Source: Spisula solida (lineage: Eukaryota; Mollusca; Bivalvia; Venerida; Mactridae). From it: a stretch of DNA of 64,000 nt. The notes below the pieces were generated by a model. It did not search any database. It worked only from the letters and a program-made list of their open reading frames with translations, and was not told where the DNA came from. The stretch is from assembly GCA_947247005.1 (NCBI GenBank), contig OX365955.1, positions 40,775,822 to 40,839,821 of the forward strand, given 5' to 3'. This document shows positions 45,575 to 57,504 of this stretch, in pieces (the first letter of the stretch is position 1; each line of letters opens with the position of its first letter). A program made the position numbers and the translations under genes.

Positions 45575-45690
45575 GTGGTCATTAGTGGCAGAATGGTTAG
45601 TACTCTCGACTACCGATCCGGAGGTTCGCATCTCGGCCGGAGCACTGGAAATTTCAGAAACGTTTTTCACTTTTTCCCATCCAAATATAT
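45575..45690 (+). mobile_element. tRNA-derived SINE head and short body
   Basis: The A box is near TGGCAGAATGGTTAG (45586-45600) and the B box at GGTTCGCATC (45623-45632), with proper spacing and a tRNA-like centre. The following GGAAATTTCAGAAACG looks like a SINE body. Runs into a microsatellite after about 45700. Confidence 0.65.
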
Positions 45691-45724
45691 AGATGAACTG
45701 GTTGATAACCCAGAGGTATTCTCG

Positions 45725-45805
45725 TGTCTGTGTGTGTGTGTATGTGCGTGCGTGCGAGTGTGCGTGCGTGCGTGCGTGCGTGCGTGCGAGTGTGCGTGCG
45801 TCGAG
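45725..45805. repeat. TG/GTGC microsatellite
   Basis: Alternating (TG)n and (CGTG)n tract, potentially Z-DNA-forming. Short ORFs of Cys/Val or Ala/Arg/Thr/His repeats across it are artefacts. Confidence 0.9.
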
Positions 45806-45944
45806 GCTATACACTGGGAACCAAGATCAAACACGTATTGACCGAGCTATTAGTAAATAAACACATGTGTATACCTATAAGATTTGTTGAGTGTAGTACG
45901 CTCATGACTGTCTGATTGTAAAAGTTGTTCAAAATTGTAATATA

Positions 45945-46900
45945 CAGTATAACCTCCGTAGAGCGACATCCGGCGGAGGCAGAAAAAACTGTCGCTCTGC
46001 GGAGGTGTCGCCCTGTAGAGGTCGACATTTTCAGAATGTCGTTCATAGACTATCGAGTGTACATAATCCCGGTAATCTTAATTGATGTCGTTTGTTTGTG
46101 ATTAAATGCATAAAATTAGATCTACTCGTAGCCGTGCGTTTTGCGGCATAATTCTGACGATTATTTAATTAATAAGATCGATGATTAGATACAAAAATGC
46201 GTACATGTCACGGGTCTAGCAACTCTCAACATCCGTATTATTTTACGCATATGCCGTATTCAATTGAATTGTTTACTTTCAAAGTGTTAAAATCTCTATT
46301 ACGTCATATCGCTCACTACACAATTTGCACATGTGATCGATAATTTGTTTACCTCGACTCGCGTGTAACTTGGTCAGTGCATATGCTGAAATTGACAGTT
46401 TTAGACGACGTGATTAACCATTAATACGACGTGTACGTGAATTTTCTTTCTTATACTGATTTATAAGCGCGTATTGATATTTCATTTACAATTATTAATT
46501 ACGACTTTGATTTAAAAAAATCGAGTTTTATGCATATCATCATGTACGGTGTTACTGTGTCATATTGTCTAACTGATCACAAAGACAGTCGCTAATTTAC
46601 TTGCGCCCGTGGCTACCTGATAAGCGATAATTATTATAATCCACGAAGGTGCGAAAAATAGAAAACAACATCGTATGGAGTTATGTAAACACGTGTGAAT
46701 ATGCCGTTGTGCAAACACACCTGTCGCTTCTCAGAGGTAAACCATACAAAAGGTATACAATTTTAACGGCCGTTTGCCGCTCTGCGGAGGTGTCGTTCTA
46801 CGGAGGTTTAAATAGGAGTGGAAACGAACGGGGGGAAATAAAAGTGCCGCTCCTCGGAGGTTGTCGCTTCTCAGAGGTGCCGTTTCGGGAGGTTATACTG
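45945..46900. mobile_element. Tc1/mariner-type TIR element, about 956 bp
   Basis: Begins CAGTATAACCTCCG and ends GGAGGTTATACTG, with TA at 45943-45944 and 46901-46902. Several GTCGCTCTGCGGAGG-like repeats lie near both ends. The CAGT terminus with a TA target is typical of Tc1/mariner. No transposase ORF was recognised. Confidence 0.82.
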
Positions 46901-46902
46901 TA

Positions 46903-47483
46903 ACTGTGAAAATCGCTTGAATCTGCTTCATAAATACTGACGCTAAACATCACATGTACAAGTATCTTTACTGAAGTGTTTTTTCCGGTCGCGTTTGATA
47001 AAGATTCTTTGCGTCAATCAAACTCACAGTCAATACGTTTATCGTGTACGTGTATAATACACGTGTACGCCTGTGCACTGATTGTTGTCCATATTGTCTG
47101 TTTCCCTTTCGGTACACAACCTCTTAAGGACCCCCCCTATCTTGTTTATAAACTTCGCTAAATTTGACCTTGTCAAGAGTACGTGCAGTGCCGATGTACA
47201 TTTGTTCGTTGCCTTGACGATCTCGAACACACATAAAAGCAACTACAATTGTCACGTATACATTTGTACATAGATTTGCATATTTAGTCCTGAAGAGGAC
47301 TTTTTACAAAGCAACACTAATACAATGACATAACATAAATAACATGGTGATATATGACGGGGAAGTATGCGATATGATATTACAGATATACCTAATTTGG
47401 TGTACTAATTGCAGAAACATTCCGAATTATGATGGTGTATTTTTTATTTTTGTACTATAACAAATGCGAACTCCAGAGTAAAA
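46903..47483. other. No gene seen
   Basis: Short ORFs around 46976-47273 on both strands lack recognisable content. Confidence 0.4.
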
Positions 47484-47512
47484 GTCCACGTTATTTCTGA
47501 ACATCCCACGTA
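47484..47512 (-). mobile_element. Solitary end of the 4091-5035 transposon family
   Basis: On the minus strand TACGTGGGATGTTCAGAAAT matches the 30-bp TIR at 4091 with a few differences. I found no partner within the preceding 600 bp. Confidence 0.5.
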
Positions 47513-47898
47513 TTTCGCGTCATCTCAAAAGTTAACATCAATAATTTAAATTGCCTTGTATATTATCAATACACTCCTATTTGAAGGCCTTAAAGTATGT
47601 CCTATATCATGTGGCACCAGGGAGGTTATTTTGAATAAAATGTAGATCATGTGTTCTCTACACGTATTTGTTTCACCAATCCCTTCGCTGAGATTGAAGT
47701 CATTTTATCATATGTTTGACGTCGCGGCAGCGTAATAAAGCCATTATTTATGTTTGATAATACACTAGTGTAATAAAGCTTTGACGTGACGTAACTCAAA
47801 GTATAGGCAACGTCGTCAAAGTTGCGCGTTTATTATAGTGAAAATATGTAGTTATTTTATGTTACGGCCAGAAATGGCTAACATATGATAAAAAGAAC

Positions 47899-48034
47899 AT
47901 TACATTCGTGACTTTCCACATTGGATTTATTAAACTCGTTGAATAAAATCGATAAAATGCTCGGCAGAGCCTCGCATTTTATTATTTTATTCAACTCGTT
48001 TAATAAACTCAATATGGAAAGACACTCATGTAAT
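47899..48034. mobile_element. Fold-back element related to 18651-18957
   Basis: ATTACATTCGTGACTTTCCA at the left is inverted at the right (GGAAAGACACTCATGTAAT). The inner arms are GGATTTATTAAACTCGTTGA and its complement, and the centre is GCTCGGCAGAGCCTCGC. Confidence 0.75.
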
Positions 48035-48487
48035 ATCCTCTATATATTGTTTGTGTTGATGACTATTTCTCTTAATTATCCCGTTCACATTATTTGATTT
48101 GAGGTTTCAGAATAAACTAAACAATCAATATATTTATGTTCTCGTTTCTATGGAAAAATCTTCGACAAAACCGAAATCGTATTTTAAAACCAATATTCAA
48201 CAAAACAGACAGTACCATAGGATTGCTGATAAATTAAACATTGAAAAGGACATATTACTTCTCATAACATGTATACAGGGTGTTAAAAAAGTTCGTTTAG
48301 CAGAAGCTAAAGCAAGAACAGAGCTGAATGGAGAAATCTCGTAACCTATTTGATCAAAGAAGATAACTAAAGTGTTTGCCCTGTGTAATACATGTATTCA
48401 CCAGTTTCACACAGGATATACACTCGGGGGGGGGGGGGCATGTGACATACAGAATACATTTGTTAATCTTGTCCAACCTTTGTTTTA
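48035..48487. other. No gene; G13 homopolymer
   Basis: A run of 13 G (about 48427-48439) is the only notable feature. An 81-codon ORF (48099-48344) has no recognisable domain. Confidence 0.4.
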
Positions 48488-48906
48488 CAGTGTAGCAATA
48501 CCACGTGACTTTTGACTACAGTTACAAGAAGAAATTTGTAAACATTGGAAAATAAAATAGACATAAGTATTTTATTTCTTCATCGATTTCTATGAAATAT
48601 ACGCCACGCTAAGGCGACAATTATTTGCTTTCCATGAAATATATAATCTTTTTCAGTGGTTGTGTCGTTTTGTCCATTACCTTGTGAAACCGTAGAACGT
48701 GTAGGTTTCACAGGGTAATCAAAAAATCGGTAAAACTGCTGAAAAAGATCTTATTTTTCACGGAAAGCAAATAATATTCCCCTTAGCGTGGCGTATATTT
48801 TATAGAAATCGATGAAGAAATAAAATACTTATGGCTATATTTGTGTTCCAATGTTAACAAATTTCTACTTGTAACTGTAGTCAAAAACCACGTGGTATTG
48901 CTACCC
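48488..48906. mobile_element. Large fold-back MITE, about 419 bp
   Basis: The two arms, each about 170 bp, are inverted. The left begins CAGTGTAGCAATACCACGTG and the right ends CACGTGGTATTGCTACCC. The arms share GAAATTTGTAAACA, AGTATTTTATTTCTTCATCG and ACGCCACGCTAAGG. TGTTTTA lies outside on both sides (48481-48487 and 48907-48913), an apparent 7-bp duplication. A truncated relative is at 7583-7765. Confidence 0.88.
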
Positions 48907-48913
48907 TGTTTTA

Positions 48914-49514
48914 AGCATCTTAAAGTTTTCATAATGCTGACTTATCTTTACGCACACACCAACCAACCTTATCTCAACATGTTCAAAAGGATAGGATACC
49001 ATTTTGAACTTGCCAATTTTAGTCATAAAACTTTGTGATTTTAAATATCTGTCTAAATGCTTGGATTTTCTTTTGTTATTGACTTTGTTCATGTTTTTGT
49101 TTTAATTTTGACAGGTGAGTATTGTATTTGAACATGCGTTGATATTATTATGAATTTCTTATACAATGTAAGTAACCAGAGGTTTGTAAGAGGACTTCAT
49201 ATACGAAAGTCATCCGTATATTTGGATTAATCGCGCCCATATCCGGTATTGAAAATCCCACACTTTTGATTATGGTGAATGTGTTTGCTGCATCCTCAGT
49301 AAATAACGAGATATCATATTTTTACAAACTAAATTGCATCATATGCAGGAAATAGCAATTCACACGCACGTCAAATTATTCTTTCAATACAATAAATAAT
49401 TTAAGCGATGTTTGGTTTTGAGTCTGGTGAGGCAACCTCGGGTGTAGTAAAGACTATTCCCAACGTTTGCATATTAATTATTTAAGCTCGTATGTTAATA
49501 GAGTGTTTCTCAGT
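48914..49514. other. No gene seen
   Basis: AT-rich; overlapping ORFs of about 65 codons on both strands are not supported. Confidence 0.4.
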
Positions 49515-49518
49515 TTAA

Positions 49519-50057
49519 AGGTGCTGCCTCACAGATCGTGCAAACATTTTTGTATTACGTAATTTTCCTACCTAACCAAGTATTTATTTAATAGAAAGTT
49601 ACTGATGGTTGCTTTATGAAAGATTAATGGCATATAAGCAATTTAAATCACTCTTGATATATGGCACTCAGTATTTTTCTGTTGGAAAATATCGCAGAGT
49701 TTCCTTCCAAAATGTTCTGTGAATTATGTATTTCACACATGATCAAACCGTTACTTCAACAAACTAAAGTCGAAACATATGTGAGGTATTCGGTTCGTTT
49801 CGCAATTCGTTTTCATCGAATGGAAACAAATTACAGGCAATTAAAGTGAAAGTAGTGCTAATTCTATAGGGTATTAATACCCTATTGAATTTTGGGTGTA
49901 AAAATGCTAAATTACTACAAAATGCCGATGTTTCCCAAATTATTTTTTATGTCAATGTGGTTGTTTATGGCATATACAGGAAACTATACCAAAATTACAT
50001 GAATATTTGACAATTTAATTTTATTTTTGCAATACACCAAAACGTGAGGCAGTCCCT
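49519..50057 (+). mobile_element. 539-bp TTAA-flanked MITE, copy B
   Basis: TTAA at 49515-49518 and 50058-50061 flanks an element identical in length and similar throughout to 19008-19546. The terminal repeats are AGGTGCTGCCTCAC and GTGAGGCAGTCCCT. It shares the TAGGGTATTAATACCCTA palindrome. Confidence 0.88.
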
Positions 50058-50329
50058 TTAAGCGCCACAAAGTGATCTAGATTCGGATTGCTCTATTATG
50101 AACTTAGCATTTATAGTATGGAGACAAAAATGTGACAACATTTCATAAAGATTTATTCAAAACTGTGACGAATACAATTTACATAATCAAGAAGGTGTGT
50201 ATTCTAACACTTTACATGTCCATGAACGTACCCGTGTTACAACAACAGTTATAATGCAATACGTACGACTCGGACCATCTACCGTATAAATTCGCAAATC
50301 ATATAACCGGAAAGTGGTAATGTCCATAT

Positions 50330-50590
50330 TAGATAATGGCCATTCTAGGTAATGATCATCTTAGGTATTGACCATTCTAGGTAATGGTTATATTAGGTAA
50401 TGACCATTTTAGGTAATGGCCATAATACATGTAGGTATTGACCATTCTAGGTAATGGCCATATTAGGTATTGTCCATTCTAGGTAATGGCCATATTAGGT
50501 AATGGCCATTCTAGGTAATGGCCATTTTAGGTAATGGCCATATTAGGTATTGTCCAATCTAGGTAATGGCCATATTAGGTATCTAAATGG
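50330..50590. repeat. 16-bp minisatellite, about 16 units
   Basis: The unit TAGGTAATGGCCATAT varies mainly at TGGCC/TGACC/TGTCC and at the last two bases. Most units contain the palindrome TGGCCA. Confidence 0.92.
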
Positions 50591-51264
50591 CCATATTTGA
50601 AACTAAACAGCTTAAAGTGTAGTTAAACGACACATCTCCTATAAACATCCGTTATACTGAAACAAACAGACTGCTACCAATTAAATACCGATAAATTCTT
50701 CAGCAATGGAAGGCATGTCATTAAGAGAAAGGGTAGATACCGGTAATTGAAATGACTCAGACTTGAAAAATTCGAACGGTAATCTGCTTGAATAATCTTT
50801 ATACGATTTACATGTTATTTGGATTTAAAAGGTTTAACATTAGCAACAGGAACCTGACATAGTAGATGTCTTCTAGAAACTGCACTGGTCAACTTAGCAT
50901 AGTCTAGTTGTTTTATTCTTTGCAAGTAAATTTGGTAAGGGTTTAAATATACATGTAATGCATTTCCTTCTTCTTTTGTGGTTTGAGTATAGATTAAAAC
51001 TACATCGATTGCATGTGTTTGCATTCAATGGAGTTTTTGGTAGTTATTTAAGGACCAATGCCACAGTTTGTTGTGCTAATATTTCTGCTCATATTCTAAA
51101 GCGTTTCCGCCAAATATAATAAAAGTACGGACACGGACACGAAAGCAACCAACAGAAACAGCAAAGCACGAGAAGCACAGAAAAGAACAAAGTGTTAGCT
51201 CTTTGTGAAAGTGTCCCCGGCGAATAATGATATTTTATAATTTAAGTAAGAAAAAATATTATTT
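50591..51264. other. No gene seen
   Basis: A 69-codon reverse ORF (50815-51024) is not recognisable. A purine-rich stretch at 51120-51200 precedes the next array. Confidence 0.4.
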
Positions 51265-51735
51265 TTGACTTTATGTTCTCCCGTTTATATGTTTCTTTAT
51301 GTTCTCGTTGATATGTTTCTTTATGTTCTCCCGTTTATATGTTTCTTTATGTTCTCCCGTTGATATGTTGTTTTATGTTCTCCCGTTGATATGTTTTTTA
51401 TGTTCTCTCGTTGATATGTTGTTTTATGTTCTCCCGTTGGTATGTTTCTTTATGTTCTCCCGTTGATATGTTGTTTTATGTTCTCCAGTTGATATGTTTC
51501 TTTATGTTCTCTCGTTGATATGTGGTTTTATGTTCTCCCGTTGATATGTTGTTTTATGTTCTCCCGTTGCTATGTTTCTTTATTTTCCCCCGTTGATATG
51601 TTTCTTTATGTTCTCCCGTTGATATGTTCTTTTATGTTCTCCCGTTGATATGTTTCTTTATGTTCTCTAATTTCTATGTTTCTTTATGCTCCCGTTTCTA
51701 TGTTTCTTTATGTTCTCCCGTTTCTATGTTTTTTA
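51265..51735. repeat. 28-bp minisatellite, about 17 units
   Basis: The unit is TATGTTCTCCCGTTGATATG plus TTTCTTTA, with a TTGTTTTA variant. The final units are degenerate. Confidence 0.93.
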
Positions 51736-51984
51736 ACATTGACGAATGGCAAGTCATCGACATGCGTGGAGGAAGTTGTAAAAATACTTATTTACCTAGT
51801 TTCAGCTATAAACAACAGGGCCCAAGTTGTTGACTTAACTATCCGTCCAAGTCATTTGTCAGCTATCGTAACTGTGTACTTGAAAGTAGTAAACTGTGGT
51901 TGCTTTATTGCACACACTTCGATACTTATATCACCTAACAAAATAATGTTCAACAGTAATTTGCAATAAACGTACATGTATAAT

Positions 51985-52735
51985 TATATCAGCTGCATCT
52001 GCTATACATCTTCACGTAGACACTGGAACAACACTCTCACCACCGTGCTAAAGGTGTAAGTTATTGCTATACATCTTCACGTAGACTCTGGAACAACACT
52101 CTCACCACCATGCTAAAGGTGTAAGTTATTGCTATACATCTTCACGTAGACACTGGAACAACACTCTCACCACCATACTAAAAGTGTAAGTTATTGCTGT
52201 ACATCTTCACGTAGACACCGGAACAACACTCTCACCACCATACTAAAGGTGTAAGTTATTGCTGTACATCTTCACGTTGACACTGGAACAACACTTTCAC
52301 CACCATACTAAAGGTGTAAGTTATTGCTATACATCTTCACGTAGACACTGGAACAACACTCTCACCACCATACTAAAGGTGTAAGTTATTGCTGTACATC
52401 TTCACGTAGACACTGGAACAACACTTTCACCACCATACTAAAGGTGTAAGTTATTGCTATACATCTTCACGTAGTCACTGGAACAACACTCTCACCACCA
52501 TACTAAAGGTGTAAGTTATTGCTGTACATCTTCACGTACATTTAGACACTGGAACAACACTCTCACCACCATACTAAAGGTGTAAGTTATTGCTATACAT
52601 CTTCACGTAGACACCGGAACAACACTCTCACCACCATACTAAAGGTGTAAGTTATTGCTATACATCTTCACGTACATTTAGACACTGGAACAACACTCTC
52701 ACCACCATGCTAAAGGTGTTAGTTATTGCCGTACA
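51985..52735. repeat. 65-bp minisatellite, about 11 units
   Basis: The unit contains GCTATACATCTTCACGTAGA, CACTGGAACAACACTCTCAC and AAAGGTGTAAGTTATT. It is highly regular; two units carry an 8-bp insertion (GTACATTTAGAC instead of GTAGAC). Confidence 0.95.
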
Positions 52736-52739
52736 GTAT

Positions 52740-53203
52740 CTTACATTACATTATCAATGTCGTCTTGTGACATGTAACATAGTTTTATGGAGTTATTAGG
52801 TAAGAGGAGCCATTATGGCGTTAACATACAATTTGCTGTTGACAATTTATGGACTGTTAAAGAAAACACTTATTCTATACATTATTCATAGACTTCATGT
52901 GTTGTCAATAACTGTGCCTTCTCTGTCCTTAGACTGAGATAATATGTAAATAAGGTTGTGTACATATAGACTGTATCTTCCTAAGTTCTGTCACATGAAT
53001 AAAACATACGTCGTCTGGACCATTCAAATGAAATAACGTATCGTGCTGTGTACAATTAACTCGTTTTGATTAAAAGAAGTGCCATCGAACGGCTGCAATA
53101 GACTCGTCACTCGCTCTGATTCGATAGTCAATCTATTGTTCACTAATATCATGGCCCAATACTAATAAATTTATTTCCCTTATGTCGAATAAAAGAAAAT
53201 CAA
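52740..53203. other. No gene seen
   Basis: Nothing recognisable before the 3' end of the L1/Tx1-type LINE. Confidence 0.4.
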
Positions 53204-53225
53204 AAATGCTAAATATTTTTTTTTT

Positions 53226-53532
53226 CATTTGATGCCCTTTCGGGTTACCCCGTTTATTTTTTCATTGATAATACATTTAACAACAAGATAGAAACAATAT
53301 TTCAATTACATGCAAAAATTTTATCATTTTGCTGTCAAATGTATATTCAACAATGTTTTTCATATATGATTTTGTCCCATTTATTTTTTATATGTTTATG
53401 AAGTTTAAAAAATAAGAAAATGGAAGTTTTCAAAAAGATATAAAGTAAAAGGGGGTTGGGGGTTTGACCGTATCATCTATGAAGTTATAAATATATCTTT
53501 AATATGTGAAGTGTAAAAAACACAAAAAAACA
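53226..53532 (-). other. LINE 3' UTR with terminal hairpin
   Basis: Just before the poly(A), the minus strand has ACCCGAAAGGGC (53234-53245). This is a short stem closed by a GAAA tetraloop of the GNRA class, preceded by AATAAACGGGGT. Terminal hairpins guide template recognition in some LINEs; that role here is inferred. Confidence 0.55.
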
Positions 53533-56500
53533 TCATATAAATCGTTTCCATTTCTGTCTAAAAAACAATAGTTTACCTTTTTTAAAAGCTATGTGTTTTT
53601 CTAACAGAATTCTATTTTCTAAATATTTTGTTAAGCTTTCAATTCTCGGTATTGTTTTAACTTGTTTCATTTTAAAGAGGTAGAATTTGCATAAAATAAT
53701 GACATAGTTTAAGGCAGTATTTGTTATACCTTGTTCTTGAATACCAAAAAATACTTTTTGACTGTTGAACTGTATTTGAAATTGTTTTGTTTTTAGAAAA
53801 CTACTCACTCTATTCCATATATTTTGAGCTACATGGCATTCCCAAAATAGGTGTTCTATAGTTTCATCTTGCATATTGCAGAAATTGCATAGTCCTGAGG
53901 GGGATAATTGACAGTTATATAAATATGTGTTAGTTGGTATTAGTCTCATTAGAAATTTATATTGAAAATTTCTTAAGATGGAGTCAATTGTTGATTTAAA
54001 AGGTATTAAAAATATGTTTTTCCAGTTTTCGTTCATTTCTACTCCGATATTGTTAGTCCATTTCCTTTTTGCTTTTATTATTTCTTCTTCTTTGCTTTGT
54101 ATTTGTATGTTGTATAGTAATTTATTTGGGTGTTTTATATTTTCCATTTTCTCTCTCAGAGTTACATCTCTATTTTCGGTTTTTATTTCTTTCTTCACAT
54201 GAGTTATGCTGTAAGTATTTATAGCATGAATAATTTTGTGATAGGTCAGAAAGTCTCGTGGTGGAATATTATATATTTGTCTTGCTTCCTCAAAGGTGTA
54301 GAGTTTATTTTTTCTAAAGTCATACAGTTGTTCCACATATGTTATGCCTTTATCAAACCATTCTTTTAAAAACATTGGTTTATTTTCAATCTTAATATTT
54401 GAATTATTCCATATTATATGACTGTTAATAGGTGGTTTATTTTCATAACTCAGATTTTGGATATTAAACCATGATGTGAGAATGTTTGTTAGGAACAGGT
54501 TTTTGCTAAACATTACATAAATATCCTTGGTAGTTAGGTTACAGTCAAAAATGAAATTTCCTCCATAACGTTCTAGTTGTTGTTTGAAGAATATTTTCCA
54601 GTATCCGTTGTTATTTTTGTCAATAATTCTTTTTACCCAACAAGACTTTAATGAGTTTAAGAATGCGTATATATCTGTCAATTTTAGCCCACCGTCTTCA
54701 TAATTCTTTGAGAGTAGTTTTCGTTTTATTTTGTCGGGTTTTCCATCCCACAGAAAGTCAAAAATAGCTTTGTTTAAATCGTTTAAAATGGTTTCTGATG
54801 GGTTGGGTAAAACCGTAAGAGGATATATAAGTTTTGGTAGAGCATAGGTTTAATAATAGTTACTTTTCCCATTAGTGTCAGTTTTCTATGTTGCCATTGT
54901 TTTAGACAATTTTTAAATTGGTCGATTTTTGGCATTAGATTTATTTCTAGATGTTTATGCTGATTTGGTGTAAAGGTGATTCCGAGGGTTTTTGCACTTT
55001 CAGAGGTCCATACAAAATTTTTGGCGGTACAGTATTTAATGTTGGTATTTTTTAGTGTTCCTAGACGTAAAACTAGTGATTTGTTAAAGTTAAGTTTAAG
55101 TCCTGAAACTTTCCCAAATTCAGTTATTACATAGACAAGTTTTTCAAACGATTTCTTTTCACCATTATTTACATATGTTGCATCATCTGCGAATAGTGTT
55201 TGTTTTATTTCTATGTTTTTAATAGTAATTCCTTTTATGGCCAGCAAGTGGTTGTGTTGTGAAACCTGGGAGTTTGATTAGCTTGTAAAACAAATTGAAC
55301 AAACAAGTAGGTGTTGTTGTAAAAGGGCTTTTATTAAAGCCTTAAAATACCAGTGTATGACAATCAAGAACACAATTTGAATATAAAGAACATATATACA
55401 GAACATCTACTAAAACATTACACTGGATTAAAGCATAAGAGAGAAATTTTGTTTTATCTGGGCCAAAGAAAACGCCACAAAATAAAGGCCAATGCAATTG
55501 AGACTTTATGAATACAGAGTATGAATAAAGAAGTGGAAAGGGGACAACCTTGTCGTACGCCCCTTTTAATACTTATCTCTTTAGATAAATGACCATTATT
55601 GATTATGACTGCTGTAATATTATTATAGAATGTTTTAATCCATCTAATTAAGTTATTCCCAAGATTGAAGTGTTCGAGGCATTTATATATGAAATTATGA
55701 CTTAATGTGTCAAATGCTTTTTCATAGTCCGAAAATAGCAAAAGGCCATTTAGATTATTCTTTTCAATATGGTCAATTATCTCAAATATCAGTCTGACAT
55801 TTTCTCCAATGTATCTACCTTTCATAAAACCTGTTTGGTTTGGGTTTATTAATTTCGGAAGAATGTTTTTAATCTATTTGAGATGGCTTTAGTTGCAATT
55901 TTGTAATCAATGTTTAGTAGACTGATAGGCCTCCAGTTTGAAAGGTTTGTATGGTCTTTGTCTGGCTTTGGTAACAGTGTAACAATACTTTGTTTTTGTA
56001 AATCTGAAAGTTCTATTTTCTGATAGCAGCTATTTATTGCGTTTATATAATGTAACTTTACATGTTCCCAAAAATGTTTATAGAATTCTGCAGTTAGGCC
56101 ATCCGAACCTGGGCTTTTTTCATTTTTCATTTCGTCAAGAGCGAGTTTACATTCATGCTCATTTAATATTCCTTCGCATTGATCAGACTCTGCTTTGCTC
56201 AGTTTAGTAATTGTCGTATCCAAGAAATCTATTTCTGGATCCTCATTTTCCTTTACAGCATACAATTGTTCATAGAATTTTGTTGTCTCATCAAGTATAT
56301 CCTTTATATTTGTTATCGTACTATCGTTAATTTGTAGTTTTTGTATATTTTTTCTTTCTGCATGTCTTTTTTCTAAGTTAGCAAAATATTTTGTGTTCTT
56401 TTCATTCATTTCAATTTCTACAATTTTCGATCTTAACAATATTCCATGTATTTTTTTATCATAATGGGTCTGCAATTTTCATTTAAATCTTGTGTATGTT

Positions 56501-57504
56501 GAAGGGGAGTTTGTGAGTTTAACAGAGTTGTTTCCAGAATTTGGATTTCTTTTTGCAAGTTATTTTCTTCCTCTGCTTCTTTTTTCCTTTTATTTGATGC
56601 AAATTTAATTGTTTTATTTCTTATACTGCTTTTAATAAGTTCCCACAAAACTTCAGGTTTTGCATTTTTATTGAAATTGACTGTGTTATTAATGCTTTCT
56701 ATTATTTTTGTTGAGTATTCATCATCTATTAACAGGCTATTGTTTATTTTGAAATAACCGGGACCTCTTTTTTGAGTGGTGAAATCGAGGCCCATTGTGA
56801 TTAAGGAGTGGTCGGTTTTATAACCCTGTTGTATTTTATTAGTTATGATTTTATTTCGAAGATTTTCAGTTACCAAAAAGTAATCCAGCCGACAATGTAC
56901 TGGTGGTTTACTATTTGAACTCCATGTATATTTCAATTTTTGGGGATTTGAATCTCTCCAAGCATCAAGTAAATTAAATGATTTGGATATACTAATAATT
57001 TTGTTCCTACAGTGTGTGTGAGTATTTGAATTTCCATTTTTTTTATCTAGTTTTTTTGTCTAAAATTGTATTAAAGTCTCCTCCAATTATAAAATTCTTT
57101 TCATTATTTATTTGCATGTAAGATTCAAGTTTTGTAAAAATGGAAACGTCGTCTTTATTTGGACCATATATATTGATGAGAGTAATCTCCTCTTCATTTA
57201 TTTTTATATCAATTGCAAGAATTCTTCCTTTTACTATATTTGTTACTTCAGTAGTTGTAATCATACCGGGGATTTCTTGATTTATTAAAATAGCAACACC
57301 TTGGCTATTTGAACTGGTACCACTAATGAACATATCACCTTGCCAATCTTTCTTTAACTGAGTTAGATTATCGTCTTTCAAATGAGTTTCTTGTAGCATA
57401 GCAATCGAATATTTTTTCTCTTTTAGCCAACAGAAAACCTCTTTTCTTTTCTTACTGTCTGCTAGACCTCTGACATTAAGTGAACATATTGTGCTAGTCA
57501 TCAA
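53533..57504 (-). pseudogene. L1/Tx1-type ORF2: endonuclease, reverse transcriptase, C-terminal zinc knuckle; several frameshifts
   Basis: The ATG at 57504 opens an AP-endonuclease (SLNVRGLAD, MLQETHLKDD, INIYGPN, IIGGDFNTILD), continued after a frameshift by RLDYFLV and KTDHSLI. The RT follows: SPGSDGLTAEFYKHFW, LLPKPDKD, NWRPISLLNIDYKI, FSDYEKAFDTLSH, GVRQGCPLSTSLFILC, then FADDATYV. The C terminus has CNFCNMQDETIEHLFWEC, the zinc-knuckle signature of this clade. The pieces occupy all three minus-strand frames (57504-57043, 56936-56433, 56475-55849, 55825-55454, 55247-54783, 54681-53533). The first shift lies in an A-run just after GDFNTILDKK. Another break is the 55244-55491 insertion. The copy cannot make a working enzyme. 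Confidence 0.9.
55244..55491. mobile_element. Insertion of about 248 bp within the RT domain
   Basis: The LINE frame breaks between ILCIHKVSIALA and IKGITIKN. GGCCA occurs at both junctions (55239-55243 and 55487-55491), a likely 5-bp target duplication. The inserted block has GGCTTTAATAAAAGCCC on the minus strand but no clear inverted ends, TG...CA ends or A-tail. Its class is therefore open. Confidence 0.65.

Noticed and set aside
45503..45915. Cys/Val-rich and Ala/Arg/Thr/His-rich ORFs
   Set aside because: Translations of a TG/CGTG microsatellite.
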